Shown: in pieces, positions 45,668 through 58,588 of the stretch
Layout of the letters: each line of letters starts with the position of its first letter
Position numbering within the stretch: the stretch's first letter is position 1
Assembly (NCBI GenBank): GCA_903813345.2
Contig: CAIIXF020000005.1
Span: 1,302,001-1,366,000, forward strand
Direction of reading: 5' to 3'
Length of the DNA stretch: 64,000 nt
Source of the DNA: Owenia fusiformis
Taxonomy: Eukaryota > Annelida > Polychaeta > Sabellida > Oweniidae
The notes under the pieces: model-generated
The model's input: only the letters and a program-made list of their open reading frames with translations
Told to the model about the DNA's origin: nothing
The model's database searches: none
Position numbers and translations under genes: made by a program

Positions 45668-45828
45668 AGTAGTCACAATTTGAAACCTAGAAAATAGTAA
45701 AAAAGGATGGTTCTTATGTAGAAGAAATAAACAGGCATGTTTTGAATACCCTAAATTGTATAGAAATGCAAGAAAATCAGGGGGCCGTTTAAATTTAAAG
45801 AAAAAAATGCTGAAAAGGCATAGCCACT
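45668..45828 (-). repeat. Rep-A copy
   Basis: AGAAATAAACAGGCATGTTT and CCCTAAATTGTATAGAAATG, with the head degraded. Confidence 0.6.
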
Positions 45829-46257
45829 GACAGTTTTCTCAGAGAATGCTGATATTTGTCATGCTTCCAAGTAATTTCTAAATCATTTCATAAATTGATG
45901 TACAAAAGAGAATATCTTGAAAGAAGAACATATCTGTAACTCACTGATAGCCATTTTACTAACAGTAAAAATGTCATAAATCAAAACATTTGAACTATTT
46001 ATCTTTAAATTCAAAGGAAATTTGGCATCAAGCTTGAGGAGTTCTTGTAACTAGAAATATAGACTCTCAGTTTTAAGAAAAGACTCATCCATTTTGTAAA
46101 ATGTATACTCCACTTTGAGAATGCATCAAAAACTGCAGAATATTGCAGTTCTAAGACAGAAACCAAGCCATCATAATAATCTTATGTACAAACATAATGT
46201 TTGCAATTAATTGATCATGAGAAACCATCTAAAGATAATTACAAAGTTATGATGGTC

Positions 46258-46420
46258 AAGATTTGAAATGCCAAATAAGGTTAAAGCAAGTGGAATCAAC
46301 AAGGAATGAAATAAACAGGAATGTTGTCAATATTCAAAATTGTATAGAAATATAGAAAAATTAGATACTTATTCAAAATGTGATAGAGAAATTGTATTGA
46401 GCAAGCATAAACAGAAAGAA
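46258..46420 (-). repeat. Rep-A copy
   Basis: AAGTGGAATCAACAAGGAAT, GAAATAAACAGGAATG, TCAAAATTGTATAGAAATAT and ATAGAGAAATTGTATTGAG. Confidence 0.65.
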
Positions 46421-46509
46421 ACTTAAAGCATATAATCAATTAGCAATATGGAATTATTGCCACATTCAAGTGAAAATATTGATCAGTCTTAATCCAGCGG
46501 ATGGCTTGG

Positions 46510-46524
46510 TGCATCGTGGGATAC
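46510..46524 (+). promoter_or_regulatory. ZNF143/Staf-like motif (weak)
   Basis: TGCATCGTGGGATAC resembles the TGCATTNTGGGA core bound by ZNF143/Staf at promoters. It lies 24 bp before the ATG of the candidate exon at 46548. One mismatch-prone motif; weak support alone. Confidence 0.2.
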
Positions 46525-46547
46525 ATATTGAGTTATTGGAGACGTAT

Positions 46548-46600
46548 ATGAATCCGTATGTCACATTGATTGGAAAAATGGATCATTCACGGAGAACCAG
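46548..46600 (+). other. Possible alternative first coding exon (MNPYVTLIGK-)
   Basis: ATG at 46548 opens 17 codons (MNPYVTLIGKMDHSRRT) into ACCAG|GTAGGA, leaving a phase-2 split codon as in the other candidates. The donor is weaker (GTAGGA) than GTAAGT. The basic end (HSRRT) is protein-like, but the length is too small for identification. Confidence 0.22.
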
Positions 46601-46867
46601 GTAGGAGTTTTAGATTATATTTGTGTCTTTTTGTTTCTTGAAACAATATGGAGTCCTTACTTTAGATAATTTAGTTTTAGTTTAGAACTGATTTGCAATC
46701 GTGATTTGTCCAACCTTTACTCTGCATTCTGCGATATATTGGCCTTGTGAGAGTAAAACATATTAAGATTAAGACAGACTACGAATATATAAAATATCTA
46801 TGGATATGACAGAACTGTGAATACAAAAATTATATATTTGAAAAAGATTTGATTCTATCATACATAT

Positions 46868-47084
46868 TTATTAGTAGATCATTTTCTGTAAATGTGGTCA
46901 TGTGATTTGTTGAAAATGTTATTCTGAGGACAAACATTAACTAAAAGTGGGGGGTTGTGTAGCATCCTTGTTAAAATCAAAACACTAATAATAGATCATC
47001 CTCTGTAAATATGATCATGTTAAAATAAGTTACCATGAGGACAAACATTCGACTTAGAAGGGAAGAGTGTAATATCCTTGTTTA
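46868..47084 (+). repeat. 117-bp tandem duplication
   Basis: AGATCATYYTCTGTAAATRT, GAGGACAAACATT and ATCCTTGTT recur at a 117-bp spacing (AGATC at 46876 and 46993). The copies are moderately diverged. Confidence 0.7.
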
Positions 47085-47569
47085 ACACTGTATCTTTCAT
47101 AAGCATACAGTTTTCACATAAGCATACAGTTTAGTATGTTGAGAACATCATGCTCGATTTATTCAATACGTTTGCATATAAATATGCATTATGGGAATTG
47201 CAATAGTTATTGAGAAATGAAACAGAAATGTCTGCAAATGAAATGTTTCCAGGCCATTTTGAAATTGGAAAAGGATGAAAATAATAGTTGAATATGCATG
47301 GAATAAGTTACTTACATACATAGATAAGACAGTTTATTCAATTTTTGGAGTAACCCGTTTATTAAACATGAGCAGATGGCTTTAGCCTGGTGTTAGTTCT
47401 CTGTTAATGTATGTCATTCTGCACATGCATACTACAATGTGATATATTATTAATACATAATTAAGAATTATAGCAGAATAACAAGAGACTGCTATGCTTG
47501 CTGCTTATAGAAATAGAAAAGCATTATATAGCAATAGCATAGCTAAAATTAAAATACTCGCTTGTGGTG

Positions 47570-47730
47570 TCTTTTTCAGAATTTCTCTCTAAAATTTGAA
47601 TGAAGCAGCATATTTTTTTGCATTTTTATACAATTTAGAGTGTTGACTACATGCCTGTTTACTTTATTCTTTGTTGATTCCACTCATTTCCACTCTATTT
47701 TGCATTTCAAAACATGACCTCATTTATTTT
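47570..47730 (+). repeat. Rep-A copy, best-preserved reference
   Basis: Rep-A, in plus orientation and judged from all copies, runs: CCGTCTGCTCATGCTTATTT, TTTCTCTCTAAAATTTGAAT, GAAGTGTCTGATTTTCTTGC, ATTTCTATACAATTTAGAGT, GTTAACTACATGCCTGTTTA, CTTTATTCCTTGCTGATTCC, ACTCNTTTTCACTCTATTTT and GCATTTCAAAACATGACC, in all about 190 bp. This copy holds all but the first block. The family has no evident inverted ends, no A-tail, no tRNA-like promoter boxes and no target duplications that I could find, so its mode of spread is unknown. Copies are diverged, so it is old or long active. Confidence 0.75.
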
Positions 47731-48944
47731 TTTCTCCTGAGCAAGAACCAATATTGAACATGATATGAGTCATAGAATTTCAAACCAACCAACCCCATAC
47801 AGAGAAAACCCATGGTTTCATCTCTTAAAGACCAAGATAGAGTGAAAAAATATATCAATCAGTGAAATATAATCAAATCAGAGTTATGTAATTCCCTTTC
47901 TGATTAAACAGCAAATACAAAATCTAGCAAATAGATGAGTTAAGAGAAAAGTTAATTAATTTTGACTCCAGTCAATGTGACATTTGCAGCCAGGGAAATA
48001 CAATTGACAGACAACTTGTATGATGGGCAAATCAATAGCAATATTCTAAATGGTACGTTTGAGTTAGTATATATTGTTTAGATAGGGTTTGCTTGATTTA
48101 GGACTTGAATAAAGATCAATAGGCCTGATAAACATGTTGTTTACTCCCCCCCACTCCAAATTAGACATACCCGTCCCAATCTCCAGTTCAGTTGCAGTGA
48201 AATGGAGTAAAAAGTGCCACTGGGGCTAGTATATTATCGCTCATTTGAAAACAAATGGTGGCAACCAAGCAGTGACAGTTCAATTGATTCCTCATTTGCT
48301 GAAATCAATTATCCACCAAACACACAGACACTTTGTATCTACACTAACTGCATACCCTGTCTTGCGTTTTAACCCATTTGGAGATGGGAAGGTCATTTTC
48401 AATCAGGTCTCATGTTTTGAAGATTGTCAAGGTGATTCTCATTTAACCATTCTACTTTTAAGGAAAAAATGAACTCATAATAAAATATTGTTCTCCCTCT
48501 CTCATTATTATGGTCTTCAGTGTTTGATTCTCATGGGTGGTCTTGTCTAGTCACTCGCACCTTGACTCTCCCTTTTAGTGCTATGAAATATTAATAGAAA
48601 TGATATTTAAGTTATACTAATATAGACACAGTAACATTTATTTGTAACATTAAGGGAGCTATACAAATCTTCCCATTTTCAACAAAAATAAATACATTTT
48701 TAAGTAAAATATAAGAAAATTCTAGACACCAGTAATGATTTCAAAAGTATTCTTAAATTCTATGTTAAATTAATTCATTATACTGTACTAAATACTGTAA
48801 GCTTATTAAGTTTATAAGAGGTCTTTATAACTGCTATACAGGTTCTTATAGAATCTATGGGAATTATTTAGATGTCAGATTCAGTGGAACATGACAAATG
48901 ATCATGATGAATATGGGCTTGGAATCCATGAATGAAATATGGGG

Positions 48945-49132
48945 GTCATGTTTTGAAATGTGGAATACAGTGAAATAAAGGGGAACCACCAAGGAATAAA
49001 ATATATAGCCATTTTGTCAACACTCTAAATTGTATAGAAATGCGAGAAAATCAAACACTTCATTCAAATTTTAGAGAGAAATCAAGTAGAATAAATATGA
49101 ACAAACTGAAATTTTTAGCAGACGGATGATTA
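48945..49132 (-). repeat. Rep-A copy, near full length
   Basis: GGTCATGTTTTGAAATG, ACCACCAAGGAATAAAAT, TTTGTCAACACTCTAAATTG, TATAGAAATGCGAGAAAATC, AAACACTTCATTCAAATTTT and GCAGACGG. Confidence 0.7.
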
Positions 49133-52100
49133 TTTGAGAGCAGCTATCTCTATTCAGTAGATCTACATGCACATGGTCGATACAATAAAGCTTTACTATT
49201 TTTTACTTTGATAAAAAGTATAAAATTTGATATGCCACTCATATTCAATGATATGGCTATTTAGTTGAACGGAATGCACGTTAATGAGGGGGTATTTGAG
49301 GTAAAGGAGCAATAGCCTAGTGATGCTGAAGTGTGCAATGTACCCTTTCAAGTTTCCAATAGTTTTGTTTCTTTAAAAGAGTGCTTCATCTTCAATATGC
49401 TACATGTTATGAGTAAAACAGGACTGAAGTGGAATTTGTATCAATTTGTATTTCTGTCCATGGGAAAGTCTATCATGATACGTCCAAATAAAGAGGTTCA
49501 CACGGGGAGACACCAGGGTGGGAAGGTGGGGGTCTCACAAGGGGATCTAACTTAACTTGGCTTTTATTTTATTCCTGTGACAATCAATACCCCAACTCAG
49601 TGGCATTAAACCAATATCTCTAATAGTGGCCATGTCCAATATTTTTATTTACTTTGTAGTTTTATACTCTTGTTCTAGATTCTATTGTTTCAGTTACAGG
49701 TACCAGAATTATCAATATTTTGCTATTGCTGTATGCTGTTTATCTACATTTGACTTGTGGTTTGATTTGGTTTGATGAAAAATCTATGTGGGTATTGTGA
49801 ACTGGGTCCCCATATTTGCCTCTGTGGTCTCTTTGAATGGCATAAACTGATATGAAGGGTGTGACAATTAATGGTCTCCATTTGGCACCAGTATGGGGAT
49901 TTCCTTCCTTTCAGTTGAACAATGACTAGGTTTTCTTACAATAATTATAGAAAAGAGTCTGTTGCTGATGTTTCCTCAATACTGATACGATTTTTCACTG
50001 TTAAGTCTCCCCGACAAAGCAGTACCTGGGAAGTATCGAGGGACCTTCTATTTTTTTTATATTGGTAATAAGGTTTTTATACGTGTGTATTTTTGTACCA
50101 GTTACTGTGTTATATACATATTTGTATTATATTATAGGGAACTCATTGCAATTATCTCCTATTTACATTATTAATATTGGAGATAAGGTTTCATTACACA
50201 TATCCTATTTAAATTAATTAGTGATAAGGTTTCATTAATGTACATGTACAACATGTACTTTTACTAACTCAAGTTACATATATATTCATTTCTCAGTTAT
50301 AAATCTACCACTAATTTAACTGCTTGTCTGCATAATTGAATATATCTTTTGGAGAAGGCAGATTTATGCGGAAACTATTGATTGGCTGGCTTTTACAGTT
50401 AAAGTGATTGATTCTACAGTCGTTAAAATAATCGATATAAGTTTTAAGTTTGTCCAACAGCTGTTAGATTATTAATGTTAGATCGGCAATAGAGATCAAT
50501 TAATTGAAAATACCCAGCATTCAGATACATGGTATATTTTACATTGATGTCAGTCTGATTGAAATTTACTATTTAAAAATAACAGCTTTTCTTGCATAAA
50601 AGATTTAGAATATGTTAAAGAATGTCAAAAATTGAATGTTTCAGAATAAGTTTTTCATAACATTGTACGTCTAAAATCGATTTTATGAGGTTTTCAAAAT
50701 GTTTATTACATTCAAGCACAATTCATATAAAGGTGTCTATGTAGTTTTTCTAGCAGAGTAAATATGTATAGTTCTTTGGTGTTCTTTGCCAATGGTTCTT
50801 TGTGTGATTTCAAAGAGTCTGCGTTGTCACATTCAATAATTTCTATAGACATTGAATATATACCTGCGATCATTAGTAACATATACATGAGTAAACAATT
50901 ATTTATACATGTCCCTGGGCCTTTGTGAAACCATGCTGATCTGGAGTATGGATACATGAGAAAATGACTCCAGGGGTCAGGGAAGAATACTTTTGGGTGA
51001 CCTTTACTAAATGAGCTCCTTTTTGTCAAGTATGATTCGCCAAACCAGAAACCTGTGGGAAAATGAGTCTCAATGACTATAATCAGTATTTGAGACCATT
51101 GAATCTATAGGAATTTCAATCATAGCGTTGATCACATATTCAAGGATAAAATATTGAATTGAAAATTTAAACTTTTATTCAACATGAGAATTATACCTTA
51201 GGAAACTAAATAAGTGTGCTAGAACAAAACTGTCTGTCTGAGACATGATTAAAATACATATTTACAAAAATATCCTTTCATTTATTGAAAAGCTTGAAGT
51301 GACACTGGTATGAACAGAATTGAAACATACAAAGATAGAGTTGCTCCAAGGTGAACAATTCAACTGGAAGTTATAGGTCTCAAAAAGCATACATATATCA
51401 CAGAGATATATTCTATAGAGTAAAGGCCAAACGAACAGGTTAGGAGAATTGTAGTAAGGGAAGATCTGTTAAAGTCAGTCATAAGGCCTATAATTTTGCT
51501 GTGTGATGACAAATTGCGACAGCCGGAGAGGAAAGTACAAAGGTAAAAACTGAAAATGTAAAATGGTGAAAAGCACTAGATCTACTGAGGTAGAGATTCG
51601 CCCAGAACAAAAATAATAACCTTGTCTTCAGACGAAGAAAAGATTGGATTAAAAAATGGATAATACCTCTTTAGCATAGTAAGGCTGGATCTAGAATTGC
51701 CTCAGATGTAAACATTTAAGGATAACTAATATCATTGAAAATATGACGTTTTACTAGGTTGTATTTGCACAGTGAAAACAGTTAACCGAATACATACAAC
51801 AACCTTACCAACGAGATCCAATGAATATGTCAACACAACTTTTATTGATTTAATTTGAGAGGAAAAAATCGTAAAACATTTCACCGAAAATGGAAATGAT
51901 TGAACGTCAGTAAATTTTTGTTTACTTTTTGATTTACATGTTGGATTTGGGTAAATAGAGAAGGTAAATACTTATGATTGATACATGGTTAATGTATAAA
52001 GGCAAATTTTATTGAATAGCATTTCTCAATATACATAACTGGATTAGATTATTACATATATTAAATGCTCATATGGGGCATAATCCAAGAATAACTGATT

Positions 52101-53739
52101 TAAAGGACTTGTGGTCAGCGAGAGTGAAATTGGATATACAATCAAGGAACTAAGGAAGAGAAAAAATACATTTTAAGGGAAAGTTATAATTAAAAGAAAC
52201 ATTCACACCTTTAATGGCAATTACATGCAAATTAACCTATTTCAAGTACCACAGGGAGGTGTGAAAGTTTGAGGACAAAAGATGAGTCATTAAACATTTA
52301 TTTGCCATTCTGGTGTTCCAATCACCATAGTAGAAATAAATACAATGACGATTGACACTTTGATGACCGATCATTGGAGAACTTAGTGAAATTGACGATT
52401 CTTTGCACTTTAGGATACCCTGCTGTAGGGAAGTTCAAGCTCTTCTAAAGAGAGACTTGTGGAGTAACGATCATACAAAAACCAGGAAACTTTAATTATC
52501 TTGACGAGTAGGAGGCCTAACGAATTCCCAGGACTCAATAGTCAATAATACAAAGACTGAATAAATTACTTAATTGCAGGACCATCATATAGTCGTGATA
52601 TGCTAAGTTTGGTAGATCTACAGCAATTTCATTTTCTATTAGATAACCCATCTACATCAGCCAGCTTTCTATCTCTGAGGTATTGACCTTTGTCATCTCT
52701 AAATTAGAAACGGCAATTTTAGATGCTGTCAAAAACTGAAGGAAAAACGATAATTATTCAAGGACAATTTCTATGGACTTTGAACTGCTAGCTAAGTGGT
52801 CTGGAACGCGACGTGACGATTCTTCTTTAGGGTTGAATTTTATACTTCCTTGGATTAACAAGTTTGAGATCATTTCGAAAAAGCGTGACAGAAATTAGGA
52901 TGTGAGTATCGGAGATTATTTCATGATACTTCGAGATAATAAAAAACTGACAATTTAGGAAGAACATTATATGACAAAAAGGATGTAACTCACGGAGATA
53001 AGTAAAAAATGTACATTTATATCCTTCTGAGGAAAAAGATTTGATTGTTTAAGAATCGTGACATAAGATGAGGGTGGGAATTCTAATGGAGTTAATGACA
53101 GGAGGGTGCTTCATTGGTAGAGAATCAATATGGTGATTTACAGTGATGATCGAGTTCTGTGAATAATTAATCTGCAACACAGCCCCTGGTGTACTGTATG
53201 GTGGCATGTAATATAGAAATTGCATTTTGTTCTACCATTATTAAGCATAACAGCATTCTGGTACATTAGGATTCTCTCACTGTACAGGAGTACAGGAGTT
53301 CAGCGTTGCCTCTAAAACTGTTCAGTGGATTCACTTGGAATTGTATATGGGATTTCTGTATTAAGGTACATACCGTGTATACTGTACATGACCATGTTGA
53401 ACACTTTTGAGGTGTCCATAACAATCATACATTGGAAGATGCTGGATGAATGTTAGCTTAAGAGGTCATTGGATAATTGAGACATCACATGACCTAGTTT
53501 CACATCAAACAAACAAGCAAACAAATAACCAAACAATCAACTGCGAACCAGTAATTTACGAATCGATGGTACATTGACAAAGAACAGAAGATTAGAGTTT
53601 GAACATTTTGATATTACATCTCATCTGATGATATCTGTCTATTGTTCAAATGTCACATTTTTAAGCCTGGGTTATAATGCAGACTATCGTAACCATCTAG
53701 CATTGGATTAAGTACAACAATCGAACAGGAAATTGCTCA
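49133..53739. other. Gene-free, repeat-poor stretch
   Basis: Very few recognisable elements. A small partial duplication of GATAAGGTTTCATTA lies near 50183-50235, and a CAAA/ACAA simple run near 53503-53540. A 105-codon minus-strand frame at 50712-51029 starts at TTG, has no recognised domain and is not supported as a gene. Confidence 0.4.
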
Positions 53740-53786
53740 TGCATGCTGGGTAAATCTTCTCTCAGATGCGAGTGCATTCTGGGTAA
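53740..53786 (+). promoter_or_regulatory. Paired ZNF143/Staf-like motifs
   Basis: TGCATGCTGGGTAA (53740-53753) and TGCATTCTGGGTAA (53773-53786) lie 33 bp apart in the same direction. TGCATTCTGGG is close to the ZNF143/Staf core often found in animal promoters. They lie about 470 bp before the candidate exon at 54252, so they could be part of its promoter. Also explainable as a small duplication. Confidence 0.3.
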
Positions 53787-54251
53787 GACCATCCCTCTGA
53801 TATAAAAACTGGTGACATATCTTGAATTAATAGATGACATCACTTTTACGTCATGTCATAAAGATATCTGATATCGGAGCATGACAAAATGACTGCAAGT
53901 AAAACTAACCCCCTCGTGATTAAAACGGAAATTAATATATAATGAAAAATGTCACAATTATCCAAAAGGAGTATTGAATTTCTATTATAATTATGCAATG
54001 TGCTTCATATATGAACTCTATGAACAGATAGAACTAAAGAAATTGATGTTCATAAATTAGAAATAATCTTCCCAAGTTTCCTCAGCCTAATAGATAATGG
54101 ACGATCCTGTCTTTCTTTAACAAGCAATACGAAATCCAATACATAGAAATACCAATTACGAGTATTAGAGAATGTGAGAAAAATTATCTTAGAAAATTGG
54201 CAGACGGAATATTAAACCAAACGCAGACAGATAAATTGTATAGTTGTTACC

Positions 54252-54322
54252 ATGGCGATGGAATTAGGATTTGCGGATGAGTTGTTACAAACTTGGGATG
54301 AAATGTTATCAGACATGAGAAG
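54252..54322 (+). other. Possible alternative first coding exon (MAMELGFADELL-)
   Basis: ATG at 54252 sits in GTTACCATGGCG, a good initiation context. It opens 23 codons: MAMELGFADELLQTWDEM, then LSDMR. The exon ends AGAAG|GTGAGA in phase 2. Of all the candidates this one reads most like a real protein start: an acidic amphipathic helix, coding-like base choice and CpG-containing codons in an AT-rich area. No family was recognised. The body of the gene would lie downstream. Confidence 0.35.
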
Positions 54323-55225
54323 GTGAGATCCATAGCTATTTCATTAATTAGATTAATTAATTAATTTCCCAGGGGTGTTAATTGGGGAATTGATAGTGAA
54401 CTGTTTTCTCAGATGTAATATAATAAACTTTATGTTTTATTAATTCCTTAGCGAATCGTGTGATGATAAGGACCATTTGTTAGAGTTGAGATGGAGTGTT
54501 AACGATTGTTTCAATTTGAAGGCAAGAGACATCAATGATTAAAATGGAGGTTATGATCAAGAAAGAGATGTGGTGTAAATGGGAGGGGGTAACTGATCAA
54601 ACCTTTGGTAAGTCCCCTGGGGAAGGTCTACATTTTCAAATTGGAAAATGGGGGTGGACAGTTATTTGTTATTTATCATGTAATAATGATTAAGTTATAC
54701 GAGAGCTTTTATTTCTGTGATGCATTATTATTCCCTAGGTAACAGTCTAAAAGAACATAGCCATTTATGGTACATTTAGAGACATTTCTATATGCTATGT
54801 CTCAGGGTGTCGTGATCTTTAACGTTATAAAAGATGCAATCAGGTTATCTCATCTTATCAATCGTTATATGTCTGCATAAAAAGTCGTTTTTCACCCATT
54901 GCTTAAACTGCCTAAATCACCAGAATGGGAGAATTATGCAAAGATGTCTCGTCTAAGTCGTAACAGATTTATGCTCTGATTTATCAAGTTTTTATACACT
55001 GCTGGAACAACAATTTAAAGATATTTCTATATACATGTCAGCAAAGGAATTGAGTGATTTACCATATATGCGACTTTTGATAGATTCTGACTTCTGTCAA
55101 CTTGAGATCAACTTCAATGAACTATTGCAGGATAAAGTGATGATTACCATAATTGTTTGATGACCTTCATTTATCTATCTCTAAGGCTGGGTAGAATTTC
55201 TGTTATAGAAAATGTTATTTAAGTC
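54323..55225. other. AT-rich non-coding stretch
   Basis: No gene is supported; it would be intron if the exon at 54252 is real. Confidence 0.3.
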
Positions 55226-55310
55226 ATGTTTTGAAATGCATAATAGAGTGGAAATTAGGGGAATCGGCAAGGAATAATGAAGATTGGAATATAGATAAAC
55301 CGTTTAACAA
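55226..55310 (-). repeat. Rep-A fragment
   Basis: GTCATGTTTTGAAATGCATA, ATAGAGTGGAAATTAG and ATCGGCAAGGAATAATGAAG. Only the tail end remains. Confidence 0.6.
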
Positions 55311-57119
55311 TAATCCTAGAAATTAGAAAGGAATACTAAAGACGGGAATATAAATATACCATTTAGCTGATTGAGCCATTGAGAATTGGAAGAAGAGATA
55401 TGGTCAATTATAACAGACATTCAATTTCCATTTCCATTCTCCCAATCGGTCCTTCAAGAAACAGTTCATGGTCATCGTGATCTATAAGACTCTCTTTTAG
55501 CTTAGCTATAGCAAGATCAATATAAGACTATTAGATCAATAAGGGGTTCTGATAAATCAGGATACCTGTAGCCCATTATCACCCAAAAAGCCTTCCATTT
55601 TGCCTGGTAACCCCCTCCCTCTTTGAACCCTATCCCAGGCTCAGATGTCATATATCACCCCATAGGGACCCTGACATAATGCGTTCCACAGCAATGGGCT
55701 ATTGAATCCATATTAAATTCTAATGCGATCCTTCGACATACTTTGACACCTAAAACATCATATTCTTTAAGACAATGACATGCTTGGAAATATACTGGTT
55801 GGTTACTATAGAAAATACAACTTGCAAGACAAATGAACAGTTGAACAATAATATTCAGGAACTATAGGGGTGATAACTGATAGAATCTATGAATATGCCA
55901 TATAATCTGAGTCTATTACTCAGACAATGAATATATGCAAAACATGAAATTGGAAAATCAAGTTGACAACGAGGGCAGTTTGTTCTACAACAAAGCAAGT
56001 AGCTTGAGATCCATACTCTCTCATAATGCTCAAATTAACCCTTTCTAATGGTGTCGCTTCTTTGGGCCTCTGAGTACAATAGTTTAAACTGCACTGTTTC
56101 TAGATAGTTGATTTGGGTATCTGATTTTTGTGTATTTTAGTACTATTAAGTAGATTTTATCAACAAGATACTGATTTCAATTTCCAAACTGACATTTGAC
56201 TGATTGTTTTTCGGTGCATAATACTGGGGGCATATTTTGTTACATGTACCAATTGTGGCCTGAGGACTAAACTTCCTAGGACTACGTTTCCTGATTACCT
56301 TGAACAAGTGGTTTAAACATCTGTACAGGTGCATCGTAAATGTCAACGTAACTCCAGTACAGTTCTGTAATTATATGGTACTTCTAGTACTTTCCTATTT
56401 ATGAAATTTATGAAAACAGTATTCAACTCCATCTCCAATAGGACAAAGTGGTATACAAAGAGCACATTGAGAAAATTATTTGCTTAGCTTTTTTTCTTTA
56501 ATACTTGAAATTTTTTATTTTATTTTATCATATGTTAACTGCTTTAATATAATCAGATTCAGAAGCTTTATGTTAGAAAAAGAGCAAAATATGAACCTAA
56601 AAAGGATATACATGTACATGTAAACCATATCCTAAAACTGAAAAAAATACTGGTAAAAAATGATTGCAAAATGAGACAAGACATTAAAAAATTACTCAAG
56701 CCAAAACAGCTACTTTTGGGATCATTTACATCATCAAAACTGTATATTGATTTATCTTATCTATTTAGAGCCTAATAACTACACTCTGGCCCTCAGGGTT
56801 GGGTATACTGTAAGATGACTCACACATCCTGGTAAGTGTTTGTTGTGGTCAGCTGTAGATCTGTCATGTTATTTACCTTGCCGTTATCCCTTCAATGAAA
56901 AATTAAAGTTTAACCAAAGAGGGATCTGAAGTTGTCAAGGGAGCCCAAATCCCAAAACACCCATTTTTCAAAAAGTAATTACGTTTTCCAAAATGGTACC
57001 TTGTCTTAAAAATGAGGTCCATTTCTAGGCATACCAAAATTGAAATGTGAGTTCCCCTGATCTGCCAACAGTAGCAACAGTAACTTTTATTCATGGATAT
57101 GTAGTTTTTTGGGGTATTC
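55311..57119. other. Non-coding stretch
   Basis: TAGCCCATT near 55570 and AATGGGCTA near 55704 could be the ends of a ~144-bp decayed MITE. TACATGTACATGTA is at about 56609. No gene is supported. Confidence 0.3.
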
Positions 57120-57245
57120 AGTAAAACCTGTCTAATCTGAACATTGCTAGGGTCATCCAAAAGTGTTCAGATTGGCAGGTGTTCACATTTTGAGTTTTTG
57201 TTAACATGGAAGTCAATGGGAGAATAGATATTAGACAAAAAGCAT
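57120..57245 (+). mobile_element. pogo/Tigger-like MITE fragment
   Basis: CAGTAAAACCTGTCTAATCT preceded by TT, then CCAAAAGTGTTCAGATTGGC, AGGTGTTCACATTTTGAG and GAAGTCAATGGGAG. The second half is the same sequence, in the other direction, as 32780-32890, so both belong to one family. Confidence 0.55.
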
Positions 57246-58386
57246 TGACATTGAGAGGTTTTCATATATACAGCTTTCTGTACAACATCATTCAAGCTCA
57301 GTGCTTTGAAAGAATTTTAGTCTTGAAGTGAATCTTATTTATGTGAACAGCACCTTAAATACAGCTAGTTTACAAAAGATGTTAACTCTTCTATATTTCA
57401 CCATATCCAGGCACATCTCTAGCATTCATGAGCAAATATGACTTGATTATAATTACAGTCTATTCTAATATTCATTACATCTGTCTGTTTATTAATATCT
57501 TTAGAAAGACTCTGAAAGAAGGATGTATCTCTCACAATGTGGCAGCACTGTAAAAAGAATTTTGTATTGAAAAAATAGATGTCTCCCCTAGATAATATAC
57601 ATGTACAATGTACATAGACTCCATGTCTTGTCTATGTTTCTGTATCTATATATCTCTTATGTTTCTCAGGCTAAAAGGGCAAGAAAGCAGTATTGAAGCC
57701 ATTCTCTGTTCCTCACCTCACTATACATTTCATAAATGTGTGTTCAGAGAGAATGTGGTATGGTATAATCCAGGGGTAAGGGCAAATCAAAGGTGGGGGT
57801 AACTCAGAGGTAGGGGGTAACCAGGGGCGTGATGCAAGACAGTTAGTTAGATATGCATTTTTTTAATATGTGGTAGGTATGTTACCATTCATTATAACAG
57901 AAATAACTTTAAGTGTTAATTGAATGTAGTGAGCATACTCATGTCAGTTCATGTGGAAAGTTATGTATGATGCAAACTCACATGCTATTGATTATGAAAA
58001 ATTCACATCAGCTTCTTTCAGCCATTAGAACCAATTTCAATGCGAAGTTGAAGCAGATATAACATTTGGAACAACTCTTGTATATCTGGAAATGTTTGAT
58101 ACACCTGTGCTTCCTGCATTCCTTAGTGTTACATCAAAGGTAGAAACTTCCTATCAGTTGCCGTGTTATGTAACTCAGATGTGTTTCCGTAGTAACTGTT
58201 CCAAAACAATACACACCCTTGAAGAATTTAGATTTCTTGGGGAAATATACCAGGTTTTGAATGAAGCTCTTTGTAGCGTTTTCAGAAAGCATTTGAAAGA
58301 GGGGGGGAGATATAGAGGAGGAAAGAATAAACATTTTTAATAAGATTTTTTGCATTTGTCATGGCAAACAAACCAAACCTAAAATC
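57246..58386. other. Non-coding stretch
   Basis: An 82-codon frame at 58092-58340 begins at ATG but has no recognised domain and no good donor. It is not supported as a gene. Confidence 0.3.
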
Positions 58387-58588
58387 ATGTTTCGTGCCTA
58401 CCTTAAGAATGTCAGCTACTTACCCCACGTAAACATCTCCCAGGGCTTTGACATAACATTCAGACGTACACTTGCATGGCTTCATATTTATTCTGCTGTA
58501 GAACTAAGACCCCAAACCAATCAATCATTCAAGTCTTTTACACTGGCTGATAATTCAAGATCATGTTTCCATTATGGAGTTTCATTTG
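58387..58588 (+). other. Unrecognised open frame ending at a splice donor
   Basis: ATG at 58387 opens 67 codons (MFRAYLKNVSYLPHVNISQG, FDITFRRTLAWLHIYSAVEL ... CFHYGVSF) and meets TTTG|GTAAGT at 58589. If not spliced it stops two codons later. Base composition is more balanced than around it. It is the longest frame of this kind in the window, but its split codon is in phase 1, unlike the five phase-2 candidates. I do not recognise the protein. Confidence 0.28.

Noticed and set aside
50712-51029. 105-codon minus-strand frame
   Set aside because: Starts at TTG, has no recognisable domain, no splice or promoter context, and ordinary composition.
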